A DNA stretch of 12,734 bases from DATDCV01 sp036524155 (GCA_036524155.1 DATDCV010000107.1:1-12734); one strand, 5' to 3'; positions 5,630 through 12,734 are shown, counted from the first letter of the stretch. Notes: a model not told the origin generated them from the sequence alone. Program-made: numbers and translations.

Positions 5630-7909
5630 CTACGAAGCGGGCCGGTCAAAGACCGTGACAGCGTTTTGCATGAGCTGAAGCTCGGCCAGGGAGAGGAGGA
5701 AAGCGAGCGTAGATTCGGCGCCCTGGTTTTGGTTCACGCGGTCCACGTGCAACGCATCCCGGCATCCACCGGTACTGGCTGAATAAAGCTCCAGCCCGAG
5801 ATCGTTCCAGCCGAGAAACCAATCGAAGGCGCGCTGCGCCTGCGCGAACCACCAGACATCGGAGGTGGCGCGGTAGGCCTCCAGGCAGGCGGACAACATC
5901 GAGTGCGCCTCGATTGGCTGCTGATCGAAGTCCGCCCGGGTCCCGCCGCGGGGGAAGAAACCGTTGCTGCCTATGGGCCGCAAATCGCCGCTTTCGGCTG
6001 TTTGCACCTTGGCGAGCCAGCGGAGAGCCTGCAGACCGCGTTCATACACTGGTGTTTGACCGGTCGCGCGGCCGCTCAGAATCAAGGCATGAGCGAGTTT
6101 GGCGTTGTCATAAGAAAGAACATTTTCAAACCATGGCCACTCCGGCGTCGACGCCCGGTCGAACAGTTCCATGAGCCGGCTCGTGAGTGTCTCCCGGAGC
6201 TGTTGGGCCACGCGGTCTCCGCTCAGACGCTGCAAGTATTCATGAATGCCCAGCAGGCTGAACGCCCAGGCGCGCGGCGAACTGAACTCGGCCACCGCCG
6301 CCAGCGCCTGGGTGAAGACTTGCCCGCACAGGACCTGAAAACTGCGATAGGGCGAGCGGCCCACCCCGAGGCCCAGGGCCCAGAGCGCCCGGCCATGAGA
6401 ATCTTCCGAGCCCTGCTCATCGAGCCAGCGCCGGTCGAAGCTCAAGTGGTTGTGGAAGCGCTTGGTTCGCTCGTCGAACGCGTGGCACAGGAACGCGGCA
6501 TAAGTGGTGGCGAGTGTCCGCACACTTTCCGGTTCTTCCTCCATTTCGTCGAGCAGGACGGCCAGGATGAAGGCCCGCGCGTTGTCATCCGTGCAGTAGC
6601 CTTCGGAAAAATTGGGCACCGTGAACAGGGCGTGCTGGAAAAGGCCGGTCGAGTCGGTCATCCGGGAGAGGTGGTCCAGCTTCAACTCCGGTAACGCGCG
6701 CGGCTGCTGATCGAGGGTTTTGGTCGCGAAGGATTTCCGTGACAACACGGCGCGCTCGAGCCGGGCTGACTCGAAGGAACGCAGATAGAGGCGAGCAACG
6801 TTGCTCCAGAGCATCTCACGGCCCAGCTTGTACGCGTTCTTGCGAATCGTCGTTCGGCGTATCTCGTCGCGCAGCAGCCCGATGACTTCGCGGGCAATGG
6901 CCCGCGGATTGGCGAATGGCACCAGCACGCCGCGGTCCTCCGCCAGCAATTCCGCGGCGTGCCAATACGGCGTGGAAACGACCGCCTTGCCGGCGCCGAA
7001 AGCGTAGGCCAGTGTGCCCGAGGTGATCTGGGACTCGTTCAGATACGGGGTCAAGTAGAGATCAGCGGCCCCGATGAACTCCTTGAGCTCGGCCAATTCA
7101 ACGAAACGGTTGTAAAAGATGACGTGTTTTTGGACCTTGTTTTTCTCAGCCAGCCGTTCCAGGCTGACCCGGTAGGCTTCCCCATGCTCACGGACCAGGT
7201 TGGGGTGAGTGGCGCCCAGCACGATGTAAACGACGTTAGGGATCTCGGCCAGGATTTCCGGCAGCGCTTTGAGCGCATGCTCGATCCCCTTATTGGGAGA
7301 GAGCAGGCCAAAGGTGAGCAGCACGAGCCTGCCTTCAACGCCGAACTGGTCTTTGTAAAAATTCGGATCGACGAAGGGAATATCCGGAATCCCATGGGGA
7401 ATCAGATCGATTTTCGTGGCCGGCGCCTGGTAGAGTTCCCGCAACATCTGCCGGCCGCGTTCCGCCATCACCACCAGGCGCGTCGAGCGGGCGATTAATT
7501 CCTGCATCACGCGCCGCTGGTCGGCATTGGGCTCGCGCAGGAGCGTGTGCAAGGTGGTGACGATCGGCATGCGCAACTCGCGCAGCAGCGCCAGCACATG
7601 GCTGCCGGCCGGCCCGCCGAAGATCCCAAATTCGTGCTGCAGGCAAACGACGTCGGCGTTGCTGATATTGAGGAAATCCGCGGCCCGCAGATATGAGGCG
7701 AGATCCTGCTCCTCGATTTCAAAGCGAACCTCCGCCGGATACTCGTAGCCGCCCTGGAGATCGTTGACCGGAACCGAAAAACACTCGGTCTCGGGTTGGT
7801 CGGCGGCCACGGACGCCCGAAGGTCGGAGGTGAATGTGGCGATGCCGCATTTGCGGGGCAGATAATCGCCCAGGAAAGCGATCTTCCTAATCTTGGAGGC
7901 TGTGTCCAC
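5630..7909 (-). CDS. GT4 glycosyltransferase fused to an alpha/alpha-toroid-like domain
   Basis: A two-part protein of 759 residues from the GTG at 7907-7909 (772 if the in-frame TTG at 7948 is used; neither has a clear ribosome site). The N-terminal part (about 1-390) is a GT-B glycosyltransferase of family-4 style. It opens with 'IRKIAFLGDYLPRKCGIATFT' (acceptor-side Rossmann start and glycine-rich turn), then 'CLQHEFGIFGGP', 'LIPHGIPD', 'LLTFGLLSPNKGIEHAL' and 'NESQITSGTLAYAFGAGKAVVSTP'. In the last, the first Glu of E-x7-E is present (about residue 292), but the second position is Leu. The C-terminal part (about 400-750) is helix-rich with 'GYCTDDNARA', 'WPWFENVLSYDNAKLAHALI' and 'PIEAHSMLSACLEAY', resembling six-hairpin (alpha/alpha) carbohydrate-active folds. 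No signal peptide or membrane span is evident. GH130 follows 13 bp downstream, so the pair likely builds or remodels one glycan. Confidence 0.88.
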   Translation of the reverse strand: MDTASKIRKIAFLGDYLPRKCGIATFTSDLRASVAADQPETECFSVPVNDLQGGYEYPAEVRFEIEEQDLASYLRAADFLNISNADVVCLQHEFGIFGGPAGSHVLALLRELRMPIVTTLHTLLREPNADQRRVMQELIARSTRLVVMAERGRQMLRELYQAPATKIDLIPHGIPDIPFVDPNFYKDQFGVEGRLVLLTFGLLSPNKGIEHALKALPEILAEIPNVVYIVLGATHPNLVREHGEAYRVSLERLAEKNKVQKHVIFYNRFVELAELKEFIGAADLYLTPYLNESQITSGTLAYAFGAGKAVVSTPYWHAAELLAEDRGVLVPFANPRAIAREVIGLLRDEIRRTTIRKNAYKLGREMLWSNVARLYLRSFESARLERAVLSRKSFATKTLDQQPRALPELKLDHLSRMTDSTGLFQHALFTVPNFSEGYCTDDNARAFILAVLLDEMEEEPESVRTLATTYAAFLCHAFDERTKRFHNHLSFDRRWLDEQGSEDSHGRALWALGLGVGRSPYRSFQVLCGQVFTQALAAVAEFSSPRAWAFSLLGIHEYLQRLSGDRVAQQLRETLTSRLMELFDRASTPEWPWFENVLSYDNAKLAHALILSGRATGQTPVYERGLQALRWLAKVQTAESGDLRPIGSNGFFPRGGTRADFDQQPIEAHSMLSACLEAYRATSDVWWFAQAQRAFDWFLGWNDLGLELYSASTGGCRDALHVDRVNQNQGAESTLAFLLSLAELQLMQNAVTVFDRPAS

Positions 7910-8018
7910 GACGCAACACCATGGTCTGCTCGCGCAGAAAAACAACAATTATGTCATGCGTGGGACCTGCTCACGGTAATCCCTCCGGGGACTCGGTCCT
8001 CGTTTGCGCACCCAGAGT

Positions 8019-8228
8019 TCAATGGGTGAAGGGTAGATTCTGTTTGATGCGGTAAACGTCGGTCGGCCCAAGCAGCGAGGCCCTTCTCAACGACCGGCGG
8101 CGTTTGGGGCTTTTGCCTTGCAGCAAATGGCGCCGGCCTGCTCCACGATACAGCACTTTCCCGTTCGCGGTGATCTTGAAACGCTTGGCCACTGATTTCC
8201 TGGTTTTTATTCCTTTGGGGCGTCGCAT
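8019..8228 (-). CDS. rpmI: 50S ribosomal protein L35
   Basis: A 69-residue, strongly basic protein that matches L35 along its whole length: 'KGIKTRKSVAKRFKITANGKVLYRGAGRRHLLQGKSPKRRR' (from about residue 5), then 'LGPTDVYRIKQNLPF' at the C-terminus. It is close to the usual 64-66 residues. The start is the ATG at 8226-8228; a GAGAG about 15 nt upstream is a possible ribosome site. In most bacteria rpmI lies between infC and rplT; here the next gene downstream is a glycosyltransferase 109 bp away, and infC lies about 7 kb off on the same strand. Confidence is high because the sequence signature is distinctive. Confidence 0.96.
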   Translation of the reverse strand: MRRPKGIKTRKSVAKRFKITANGKVLYRGAGRRHLLQGKSPKRRRSLRRASLLGPTDVYRIKQNLPFTH

Positions 8229-8794
8229 AAAGTTTTGCTTTCAACTCTCATCGAGATGTCGTTCGCTCGTTGCCCAACCAGAATCCTCCCACGGACAGAA
8301 CCGCGCCAATACCTCTGAAAAAGCCTTGGCGATACCTTTAAGCTATAGGCCACGTCTGAGCCGGAGCTGGAGTGAATGCCTCAGGCGTCCTTACCGGCTG
8401 ATTACGACTCGACTCCCCATCGTCCAGGCGCAGGCGACTTTCCCACTCATAAATTTAAGCTATTGCCTGAATACCAACAAAGTATTGGTCGGCTTTGACC
8501 TAAAGCGGCATAGTGGCGGCAAGACCTCCAGCCATGAGGCCCCATGTTATGCCAAACCCGGTAAAATCCTTCGCCGAGATGTCTCTGAAAGTGGTCGCAG
8601 TCCGCACCGCTGACGATAGTGACTTTGAGTTCGAGTTTCCCGCCTCGGGGCGCCAAACTACACCCTCGGCCCTGACCACTCCGCCGGAGCAGGGCACGCA
8701 GCACCGCCGCGATCTTCTTGCCGAGACCGGGGGCTGGTATCATGGAGGATTGAACGATTGACCGCCGCATCAGGGTCCTCCCGACCATGCTTTT
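8229..8794. other. Intergenic region without a convincing gene
   Basis: These 566 bp lie between divergent rpmI and a small membrane-protein gene. Open frames exist (minus strand 8447-8878, plus strand 8513-8761), but their translations have no domain pattern, are rich in Arg/Ser/His/Pro, and overlap each other on opposite strands. The first part (8229-8450) is less GC-rich and should hold the rpmI promoter. I see no tRNA, strong terminator or tandem repeat. Confidence 0.5.
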
Positions 8795-9184
8795 ATGAAA
8801 CGACCCTCGCCGCTCAAACCGCTGATCGCGGAGGATTCCCATAGAGAAAACCACCCGTTGCAGGATCGCTTGACGCAAACCGTACGGGACGAGAGATGTA
8901 TCCGGCGCGCCGTGTTCCTAACGGTGATACTTTGCATGCTGTCTCTGGCCGGGCTGAGCTATTGTGCCATTCTGTTGCCGGAAATCCTGTACGATTTCAG
9001 AAACCGCGTCTTTCAAACCTTGTGCGGCCTGGGTTTAGGATCGCTGGCTTCCCTGGTCGCGTTTCTCGGATATTTGCTCTGGAAACGCGCCGTCGTGAGT
9101 CGCCTGCAAGGAAAATGCCGGCTCGGAGAGCTCGGGGTAGCCACCCCTCAATTCAATGGCGCCGCCCCCGCAGACTCCCATTGA
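8795..9184 (+). CDS. Small two-helix membrane protein of unknown function
   Basis: A 129-residue protein that I do not recognise as a named family. A polar N-terminal segment (1-38, rich in Arg/Asp/Glu, helical) precedes two predicted membrane helices at about 39-61 ('AVFLTVILCMLSLAGLSYCAILL') and 73-95 ('FQTLCGLGLGSLASLVAFLGYLL'), joined by a short charged loop. A basic segment follows, then a flexible Gly/Ala/Pro-rich end. The long charged N-terminus and the basic residues after helix 2 suggest both ends are cytoplasmic. The start is ATG at 8795 with no clear Shine-Dalgarno site. It lies 95 bp before the SPFH gene on the same strand, but a separate promoter candidate lies between them, so co-transcription is doubtful. 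Confidence 0.7.
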   Translation: MKRPSPLKPLIAEDSHRENHPLQDRLTQTVRDERCIRRAVFLTVILCMLSLAGLSYCAILLPEILYDFRNRVFQTLCGLGLGSLASLVAFLGYLLWKRAVVSRLQGKCRLGELGVATPQFNGAAPADSH

Positions 9185-9212
9185 AACGAGTAACCCGGTG
9201 GAGGTGTCGGCA

Positions 9213-9242
9213 TTGACTAATTGCCAATGATAGCGCAATAAA
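9213..9242 (+). promoter_or_regulatory. Candidate sigma-70 promoter for the SPFH gene
   Basis: TTGACT (9213-9218, five of six matches to the -35 consensus) is followed after 18 bp by AATAAA (9237-9242, four of six to the -10). The stretch is A/T-rich compared with its surroundings and lies about 40 bp before the ATG at 9280. Confidence 0.45.
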
Positions 9243-9268
9243 AAAACATGAACCAACAAACTGACTGT

Positions 9269-9275
9269 GGGAGGG
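9269..9275 (+). promoter_or_regulatory. Strong Shine-Dalgarno site of the SPFH gene
   Basis: GGGAGGG ends four bases before the ATG at 9280. It is the clearest ribosome binding site in the window, where most genes have weak or no such site, and it fixes the start of this gene. Confidence 0.8.
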
Positions 9276-9279
9276 ACCA

Positions 9280-10059
9280 ATGCAAGAGCTAACCGCCATA
9301 ACCAAGATCATCCCAACACTGGTGGTGGTCGTCATCCTCGCGGCAATCGTTTTGCCTCAAGCGGTCCGGATTCTGCGCGAGTACGAGCGCGGCGTCATTT
9401 TCCGACTCGGCAAACTGCTCGACGCCAAGGGGCCGGGTTTGATTCTGCTCATCCCGGTGGTGGATCGCATGGTCAAGATGGACCTGCGCGTGGTCACCAT
9501 CGACGTCGCCAAACAGGAAATCATGACGCGCGACAACGTGCCCGCCACCGTTGATGCCGTGGTCTATTTCCGCGTTGTGGATCCGGTTGCGGCGGTGGTC
9601 AAGGTGGAGAACTTCTGGAAAGCCACTTCGCTAATTGCGCAGACCACTCTGCGGAGCGTGCTGGGCCAGGCCCCATTGGACGACCTGCTTTCCCAGCGTG
9701 ACGTGATCAACCAGAAGCTGCAGGAAATCATCGACCACCAAACTGAGCCCTGGGGCGTCAAGGTCACGGCGGTCGAGGTGAAGGACGTATCTTTGCCGGA
9801 TAGTATGAAGCGGGCGATGGCCAAACAAGCTGAAGCCGAACGCGAACGGCGCGCAAAAATCGTTAACGCCGAGGGCGAATTTCAGGCTGCCGAAAAAATG
9901 GTGCAAGCCGCCGCCATGATCAGCAAAGAGCCCATCGCGCTCCAACTCCGCTTCCTCCAGACGATGCGCGAGATTTCCAGCGAGCATAACACAACCACGT
10001 TCCTGCCGGTGCCGATTGATCTGTTCTCGCCCTTCCTGAAGGGAGCGTTGAAGGGCTAG
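9280..10059 (+). CDS. Stomatin/slipin-type SPFH (band 7) membrane protein
   Basis: A 259-residue protein with the full slipin architecture. One N-terminal membrane segment lies at about 9-29 ('KIIPTLVVVVILAAIVLPQAV'). The SPFH/band 7 domain then runs from 'REYERGVIFRLGKLLDAKGPGLILLIPVVDRM' through 'TRDNVPATVDAVVYFRVVDP', 'TTLRSVLGQAPLDDLLSQRD' and 'GVKVTAVEVKDVSLPDSMKRAM'. A charged Ala/Glu/Lys coiled coil ('AKQAEAERERRAKIVNAEGEFQAAEKM', about 185-210) and a short oligomerisation tail complete it. Such proteins form large membrane-bound oligomers that organise membrane microdomains and often control a partner membrane protease. Slipins are frequently encoded beside an NfeD-type protein; none is present on either side here. 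The start at 9280 is set by a strong Shine-Dalgarno site. Confidence 0.95.
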   Translation: MQELTAITKIIPTLVVVVILAAIVLPQAVRILREYERGVIFRLGKLLDAKGPGLILLIPVVDRMVKMDLRVVTIDVAKQEIMTRDNVPATVDAVVYFRVVDPVAAVVKVENFWKATSLIAQTTLRSVLGQAPLDDLLSQRDVINQKLQEIIDHQTEPWGVKVTAVEVKDVSLPDSMKRAMAKQAEAERERRAKIVNAEGEFQAAEKMVQAAAMISKEPIALQLRFLQTMREISSEHNTTTFLPVPIDLFSPFLKGALKG

Positions 10060-10064
10060 CCCCG

Positions 10065-10104
10065 CTCGGATCTCCTCGGTTCCCTTGGGCCGAGGCGGAC
10101 CGAG
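10065..10104 (+). repeat. Nested inverted repeat just before a radical SAM gene
   Basis: An inner stem CCTCGG (10074-10079)/CCGAGG (10090-10095) closes a ten-base loop. It is enclosed by an outer stem CTCGG (10065-10069)/CCGAG (10100-10104) across a 4/4 internal loop. There is no T-run, so it is not a standard terminator for the SPFH gene. It ends five bases before the ATG at 10110, where a ribosome site would lie. It could attenuate transcription, limit ribosome access, or be chance GC-rich pairing. Confidence 0.5.
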
Positions 10105-10109
10105 ATTAT

Positions 10110-11582
10110 ATGAAAATTCTTTTACTGTGTCCGCCAACTCCGGAAACGTTTTGGAGTTTCAAGCACGTGCTGCGTTTCGTATCGAAACGTTCGACGTTCC
10201 CCCCACTTGGCCTGCTGACGGTGGCCGCGCTCTTGCCGGCTGAGTGGGAACTAAGGTTGGTGGACATGAACGTCGAACCGTTGTCGGACGAGGACATGCG
10301 TTGGGCAGATTATGTGATGCTCAGCGCCATGATCGTGCATAAGGCAGCCGTGTCCGGACTGGTGGAGCGTTGCCGCCGGTTTTCCAAACCCGTCATCGCC
10401 GGAGGTCCGCTCTTCTCCACTGGCAGGGAGACTTTCCCCCATATCCAGCATTTCGTTCTGGGTGAAGCAGAAGACCTCATGCCGCAAATCATTGAAGACC
10501 TGCGTTCCGGAACGCTTCGTCCCCTCTATACCGCACCGGACAGGCCAGACGTTACTCGCTCGCCAGTGCCGCGTTGGGACCTTGTTGACCTCCGGCATTA
10601 CGTGACCATGGCAGTGCAGTTTTCGCGGGGCTGTCCATTCGATTGCGAGTTCTGCGATATCCCGGGCATGAACGGCCACGTGCCTCGAACCAAGACCCCG
10701 GTTCAACTGGTGGCCGAACTCGAACAACTTCGTCTTCGCGGGTGGAAGGACATGGTTTTCGTTGTAGATGACAACTTCATTGGCAACAAAAAGCAAACGA
10801 AGGCCTTGCTGCGGGAACTCATCAAATGGCGGACGCTGACCCGGTCCCCAATAGGTTTTCTGACCGAGGCCTCGGCCAACCTCGCCGACGACCCCGAGCT
10901 CTGCGACCTCATGGTACGAGCCGGCTTCAAGAAGGTCTTTGTCGGCATCGAGACGCCCTCGGCCGAAAGCCTGGAAGAATGCCGGAAACTGCAGAACTGC
11001 CATCGTGACCTCGCCGAGACAGTCAAGATCCTGCAACGGGCGGGCCTCGAAGTGATGGGCGGGTTCATCGTTGGGTTCGACCACGATGGCCCCGATATCT
11101 TCAAGCGGCAGTTCGAGTTCATCCAACATTCGGGAGTCGTGACGGCCATGGTGGGGCTCTTGAACGCCTTGCCGGAGACTCGTCTCTACCGCCGGCTCAA
11201 GAAAGAAGGACGGCTCGAATCGGATTCCACCGGCAACAACACCGAGGCCCGCCTTAATTTCCGTCCCAAATTGAGTCGGGAATTTCTCATCAACGGTTAC
11301 CGCGACCTCATGAAACGCCTCTATGAACCGCGCCACTATTACCAGCGCATTCGCACTTTCCTGGAGCGCCAACAGCCTTGCGGGCCGCATCTGGGAGTCT
11401 CGCGGCCGGATCTTGAAGCCTTCGTGAAGTCCTTGTGGCTGCTCGGGGTTTGGCACCAGGGGCGGCTGGCCTACTGGAGGCTTTTGGTTACCGCATTGCT
11501 AAGACGTCCGCGTCAGTTCCCGAAAGCCATGGAATTGGCCATCATTGGTTACCACTTCCGTCGGGTGGCGAGTGACCTTTAA
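10110..11582 (+). CDS. B12-binding-domain radical SAM protein (DUF4070 type)
   Basis: A 490-residue protein. The N-terminal 1-140 is a cobalamin-binding-like Rossmann domain ('MKILLLCPPTPETFWSFKHVLRFV...PPLGLLTVAALLP', 'VIAGGPLFS', 'HFVLGEAEDLMP'). The radical SAM barrel (about 165-370) carries the cluster motif C175-x3-C179-x2-C182 in 'SRGCPFDCEFCDIPGMNG', the later 'VFVVDDNFIGNK', 'FVGIETPSAESL' and 'GGFIVGFDHD'. The C-terminal region (about 370-490) fits DUF4070. Such enzymes reductively cleave S-adenosylmethionine; relatives with this architecture include the hopanoid C-2 methylase HpnP, but the substrate here is unknown. The usual DxHxxG cobalamin-ligand motif is not visible; its position reads 'VDMNVEPL'. 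It lies 50 bp after the SPFH gene and 108 bp before a second radical SAM gene. No strong ribosome site is seen. Confidence 0.92.
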   Translation: MKILLLCPPTPETFWSFKHVLRFVSKRSTFPPLGLLTVAALLPAEWELRLVDMNVEPLSDEDMRWADYVMLSAMIVHKAAVSGLVERCRRFSKPVIAGGPLFSTGRETFPHIQHFVLGEAEDLMPQIIEDLRSGTLRPLYTAPDRPDVTRSPVPRWDLVDLRHYVTMAVQFSRGCPFDCEFCDIPGMNGHVPRTKTPVQLVAELEQLRLRGWKDMVFVVDDNFIGNKKQTKALLRELIKWRTLTRSPIGFLTEASANLADDPELCDLMVRAGFKKVFVGIETPSAESLEECRKLQNCHRDLAETVKILQRAGLEVMGGFIVGFDHDGPDIFKRQFEFIQHSGVVTAMVGLLNALPETRLYRRLKKEGRLESDSTGNNTEARLNFRPKLSREFLINGYRDLMKRLYEPRHYYQRIRTFLERQQPCGPHLGVSRPDLEAFVKSLWLLGVWHQGRLAYWRLLVTALLRRPRQFPKAMELAIIGYHFRRVASDL

Positions 11583-11690
11583 TCCACCGTAGCCCTCCAT
11601 GACTCGGCCCGCCCGCCCGCAGAGCCACCCGAGCATACTGGCAGGCGCATTTCTGTGGCTCAACGTGACCACCGAAAAACCCTAACTGCG

Positions 11691-12734
11691 ATGCGACTTT
11701 ATCTGGTCAATCCCTCCAACCCGCTGGTCAGCATCGTCAATGTGCACGAAAGCCGGTGGAACCGCTACCGCGTGTGGAAGCCGCTCAGCCTGTTGGTCCT
11801 GGCGGGTCTGACTCCACCTGGTTGGGAAATCATCATCGTGGACGAGAACCTCGGCCCGCCGGACTACTCAGCCATGCCCCGGCCGGACCTGGTGGGTATT
11901 ACCGCCTTCACGTCCCAGGCGAACCGTGCCTACGAGGTCGCCGCTCACTACCGGCGTCTGGGCGTGCCCGTCGTCATGGGGGGCATCCACGCCACCCTGT
12001 GCCGGGACGAGGTCATGGAACACGTGGACGCGGTCGTTACAGGGGAAGCCGAGGGCATCTGGCCGCAAGTCCTGGCGGACGCCGGGCATGGCGCGCTAAA
12101 GCACCGGTACGACGGAGGACATGCCGACCTGGACGATCTCGCGCCTGCCCGTCATGATTTGCTCCCCGAACGTTATGCCTTCGGAGCCATTCAAACGACC
12201 CGCGGTTGTCCGCTGAACTGCAACTTCTGCAGTGTGACGACGTTCAACGGCGCCCAGTACCGGCAACGACCCATTCCCGATGTCATCCGTGAATTCGCGT
12301 CGATCCGTGAGCAACGGGTGCTGGTGGTAGACGATAACCTCATCGGCACCCGCCCGGAACATATCGCGCGTGCCAAGGATTTATTCCGCGCTTTAGCCCA
12401 GGCAAACCTGCGCAAGCAGTGGGTGGCGCAGGCCACCATTAACTTTGCCGATGACGAGGAACTCCTGGCGTTGGCCGCGCGGGCCGGTTGCCGAGGCGTG
12501 TTCATCGGCTTCGAGTCCCCAACGCCGGAAGGGCTGCGCGAGCTCGGCAAGAAGTTCAACCTGGTAAAGGGCAGGGATTTCCGCGCGTCCGTCCGGCGTA
12601 TTCAGCGCCACAAGATTCTGGTCGTGGGCTCCTTCATCATCGGCCTGGATATCGATCAACCGGGCATCGGCAGGCGGATCGCCCAGGTGGCCAGCGAGTA
12701 CGGCCTGGACAATCTCAACACACTGTTTCTGACT
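11691..12734 (+). CDS. Second B12-binding-type radical SAM protein (3' end outside the window)
   Basis: The frame opens with ATG at 11691 and reads 348 codons without a stop to the right edge, so the C-terminus is missing. Residues 1-150 form a cobalamin-binding-like domain ('MRLYLVNPSNPL', 'PPGWEIIIVDENLGPPD', 'PDLVGITAFTSQANRAYEVA', 'VVMGGIHATLCRDEV', 'VVTGEAEGIWP'). The radical SAM domain follows with C173-x3-C177-x2-C180 in 'TTRGCPLNCNFCSVTTFNG', then 'VLVVDDNLIG', 'GVFIGFESPTPEGL' and 'VVGSFIIGLDID'. The DxHxxG motif is again absent ('VDENLGP' in its place). It is clearly related to the preceding gene but diverged, so an old duplication or recruitment of two family members is likely. They lie in tandem with a 108-bp gap and may act in one pathway; substrate unknown. 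Confidence 0.92.
   Translation, partial: MRLYLVNPSNPLVSIVNVHESRWNRYRVWKPLSLLVLAGLTPPGWEIIIVDENLGPPDYSAMPRPDLVGITAFTSQANRAYEVAAHYRRLGVPVVMGGIHATLCRDEVMEHVDAVVTGEAEGIWPQVLADAGHGALKHRYDGGHADLDDLAPARHDLLPERYAFGAIQTTRGCPLNCNFCSVTTFNGAQYRQRPIPDVIREFASIREQRVLVVDDNLIGTRPEHIARAKDLFRALAQANLRKQWVAQATINFADDEELLALAARAGCRGVFIGFESPTPEGLRELGKKFNLVKGRDFRASVRRIQRHKILVVGSFIIGLDIDQPGIGRRIAQVASEYGLDNLNTLFLT

Noticed and set aside
4957..5658. 233-codon plus-strand frame opposite GH130
   Set aside because: Antisense to the GH130 coding sequence, with no domain pattern.
8513..8761. Plus-strand open frame of 82 codons
   Set aside because: No ribosome site, no motif, and an opposite-strand frame of equal quality covers the same bases.
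8447..8878. Minus-strand open frame of 143 codons
   Set aside because: Composition rich in Arg/His/Cys/Ser with no recognisable motif, and it overlaps the start of the better-supported plus-strand membrane protein gene.
10065..10104. Rho-independent terminator for the SPFH gene
   Set aside because: The hairpin is real on paper, but no T-run follows it and the next gene starts five bases later.
10251..11456. 401-codon minus-strand frame opposite the radical SAM gene
   Set aside because: It is a shadow of the GC-rich codons of a gene with an intact CxxxCxxC radical SAM domain; no family resemblance.

Overview
The window is GC-rich bacterial chromosome. Sequence style and gene content suggest Verrucomicrobiota, perhaps a Pedosphaera/Limisphaera-type lineage: a long RpoD with an extended N-terminus, a single-RRM glycine/arginine-tailed RNA-binding protein, a long-form GH130 protein paired with a glycosyltransferase/toroid fusion, and TTG/GTG starts with weak Shine-Dalgarno sites. 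This assignment comes from remembered family resemblance, not from a database search.

Layout. (1) Positions 1-315 hold the 3' end of an unidentified gene. It converges on infC (IF-3, minus strand, 414-1043). (2) A 374-bp divergent intergenic region separates infC from an RRM RNA-binding protein (1418-1726), which ends at a textbook rho-independent terminator (1744-1776). (3) rpoD (about 1849-3789) is followed 11 bp later by a small L7Ae-like protein (3801-4133). (4) On the minus strand, reading leftward from 8228, come rpmI (L35), a GT4 glycosyltransferase fused to an alpha/alpha-toroid-like domain, and 13 bp later a GH130 mannoside phosphorylase/hydrolase-family protein. (5) After 566 bp with no convincing gene come a small two-helix membrane protein (8795-9184) and a stomatin/slipin-type SPFH protein (9280-10059) with its own promoter and a strong ribosome binding site. 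(6) Two B12-binding-type radical SAM proteins end the window; the second runs off the right edge.

How the genes relate. infC, rpmI, rpoD, the RRM protein and the L7Ae-like protein belong to core transcription and translation, but infC and rpmI are about 7 kb apart and rplT is absent, so the usual infC-rpmI-rplT operon is broken up. The GT4-toroid/GH130 pair looks like a small glycan-making or glycan-remodelling operon (mannose chemistry is likely from the GH130 family; the product is unknown). The two radical SAM genes look like the start of a cobalamin-type radical SAM cluster whose product cannot be told from this window.

I do not see a mobile element, CRISPR array, tRNA or rRNA. The most promising unexplained items are the GT4-toroid/GH130 pair (including a missing second Glu in the GT4 E-x7-E motif), the tandem radical SAM proteins without the usual cobalamin His motif, and a nested hairpin immediately before the first of them.
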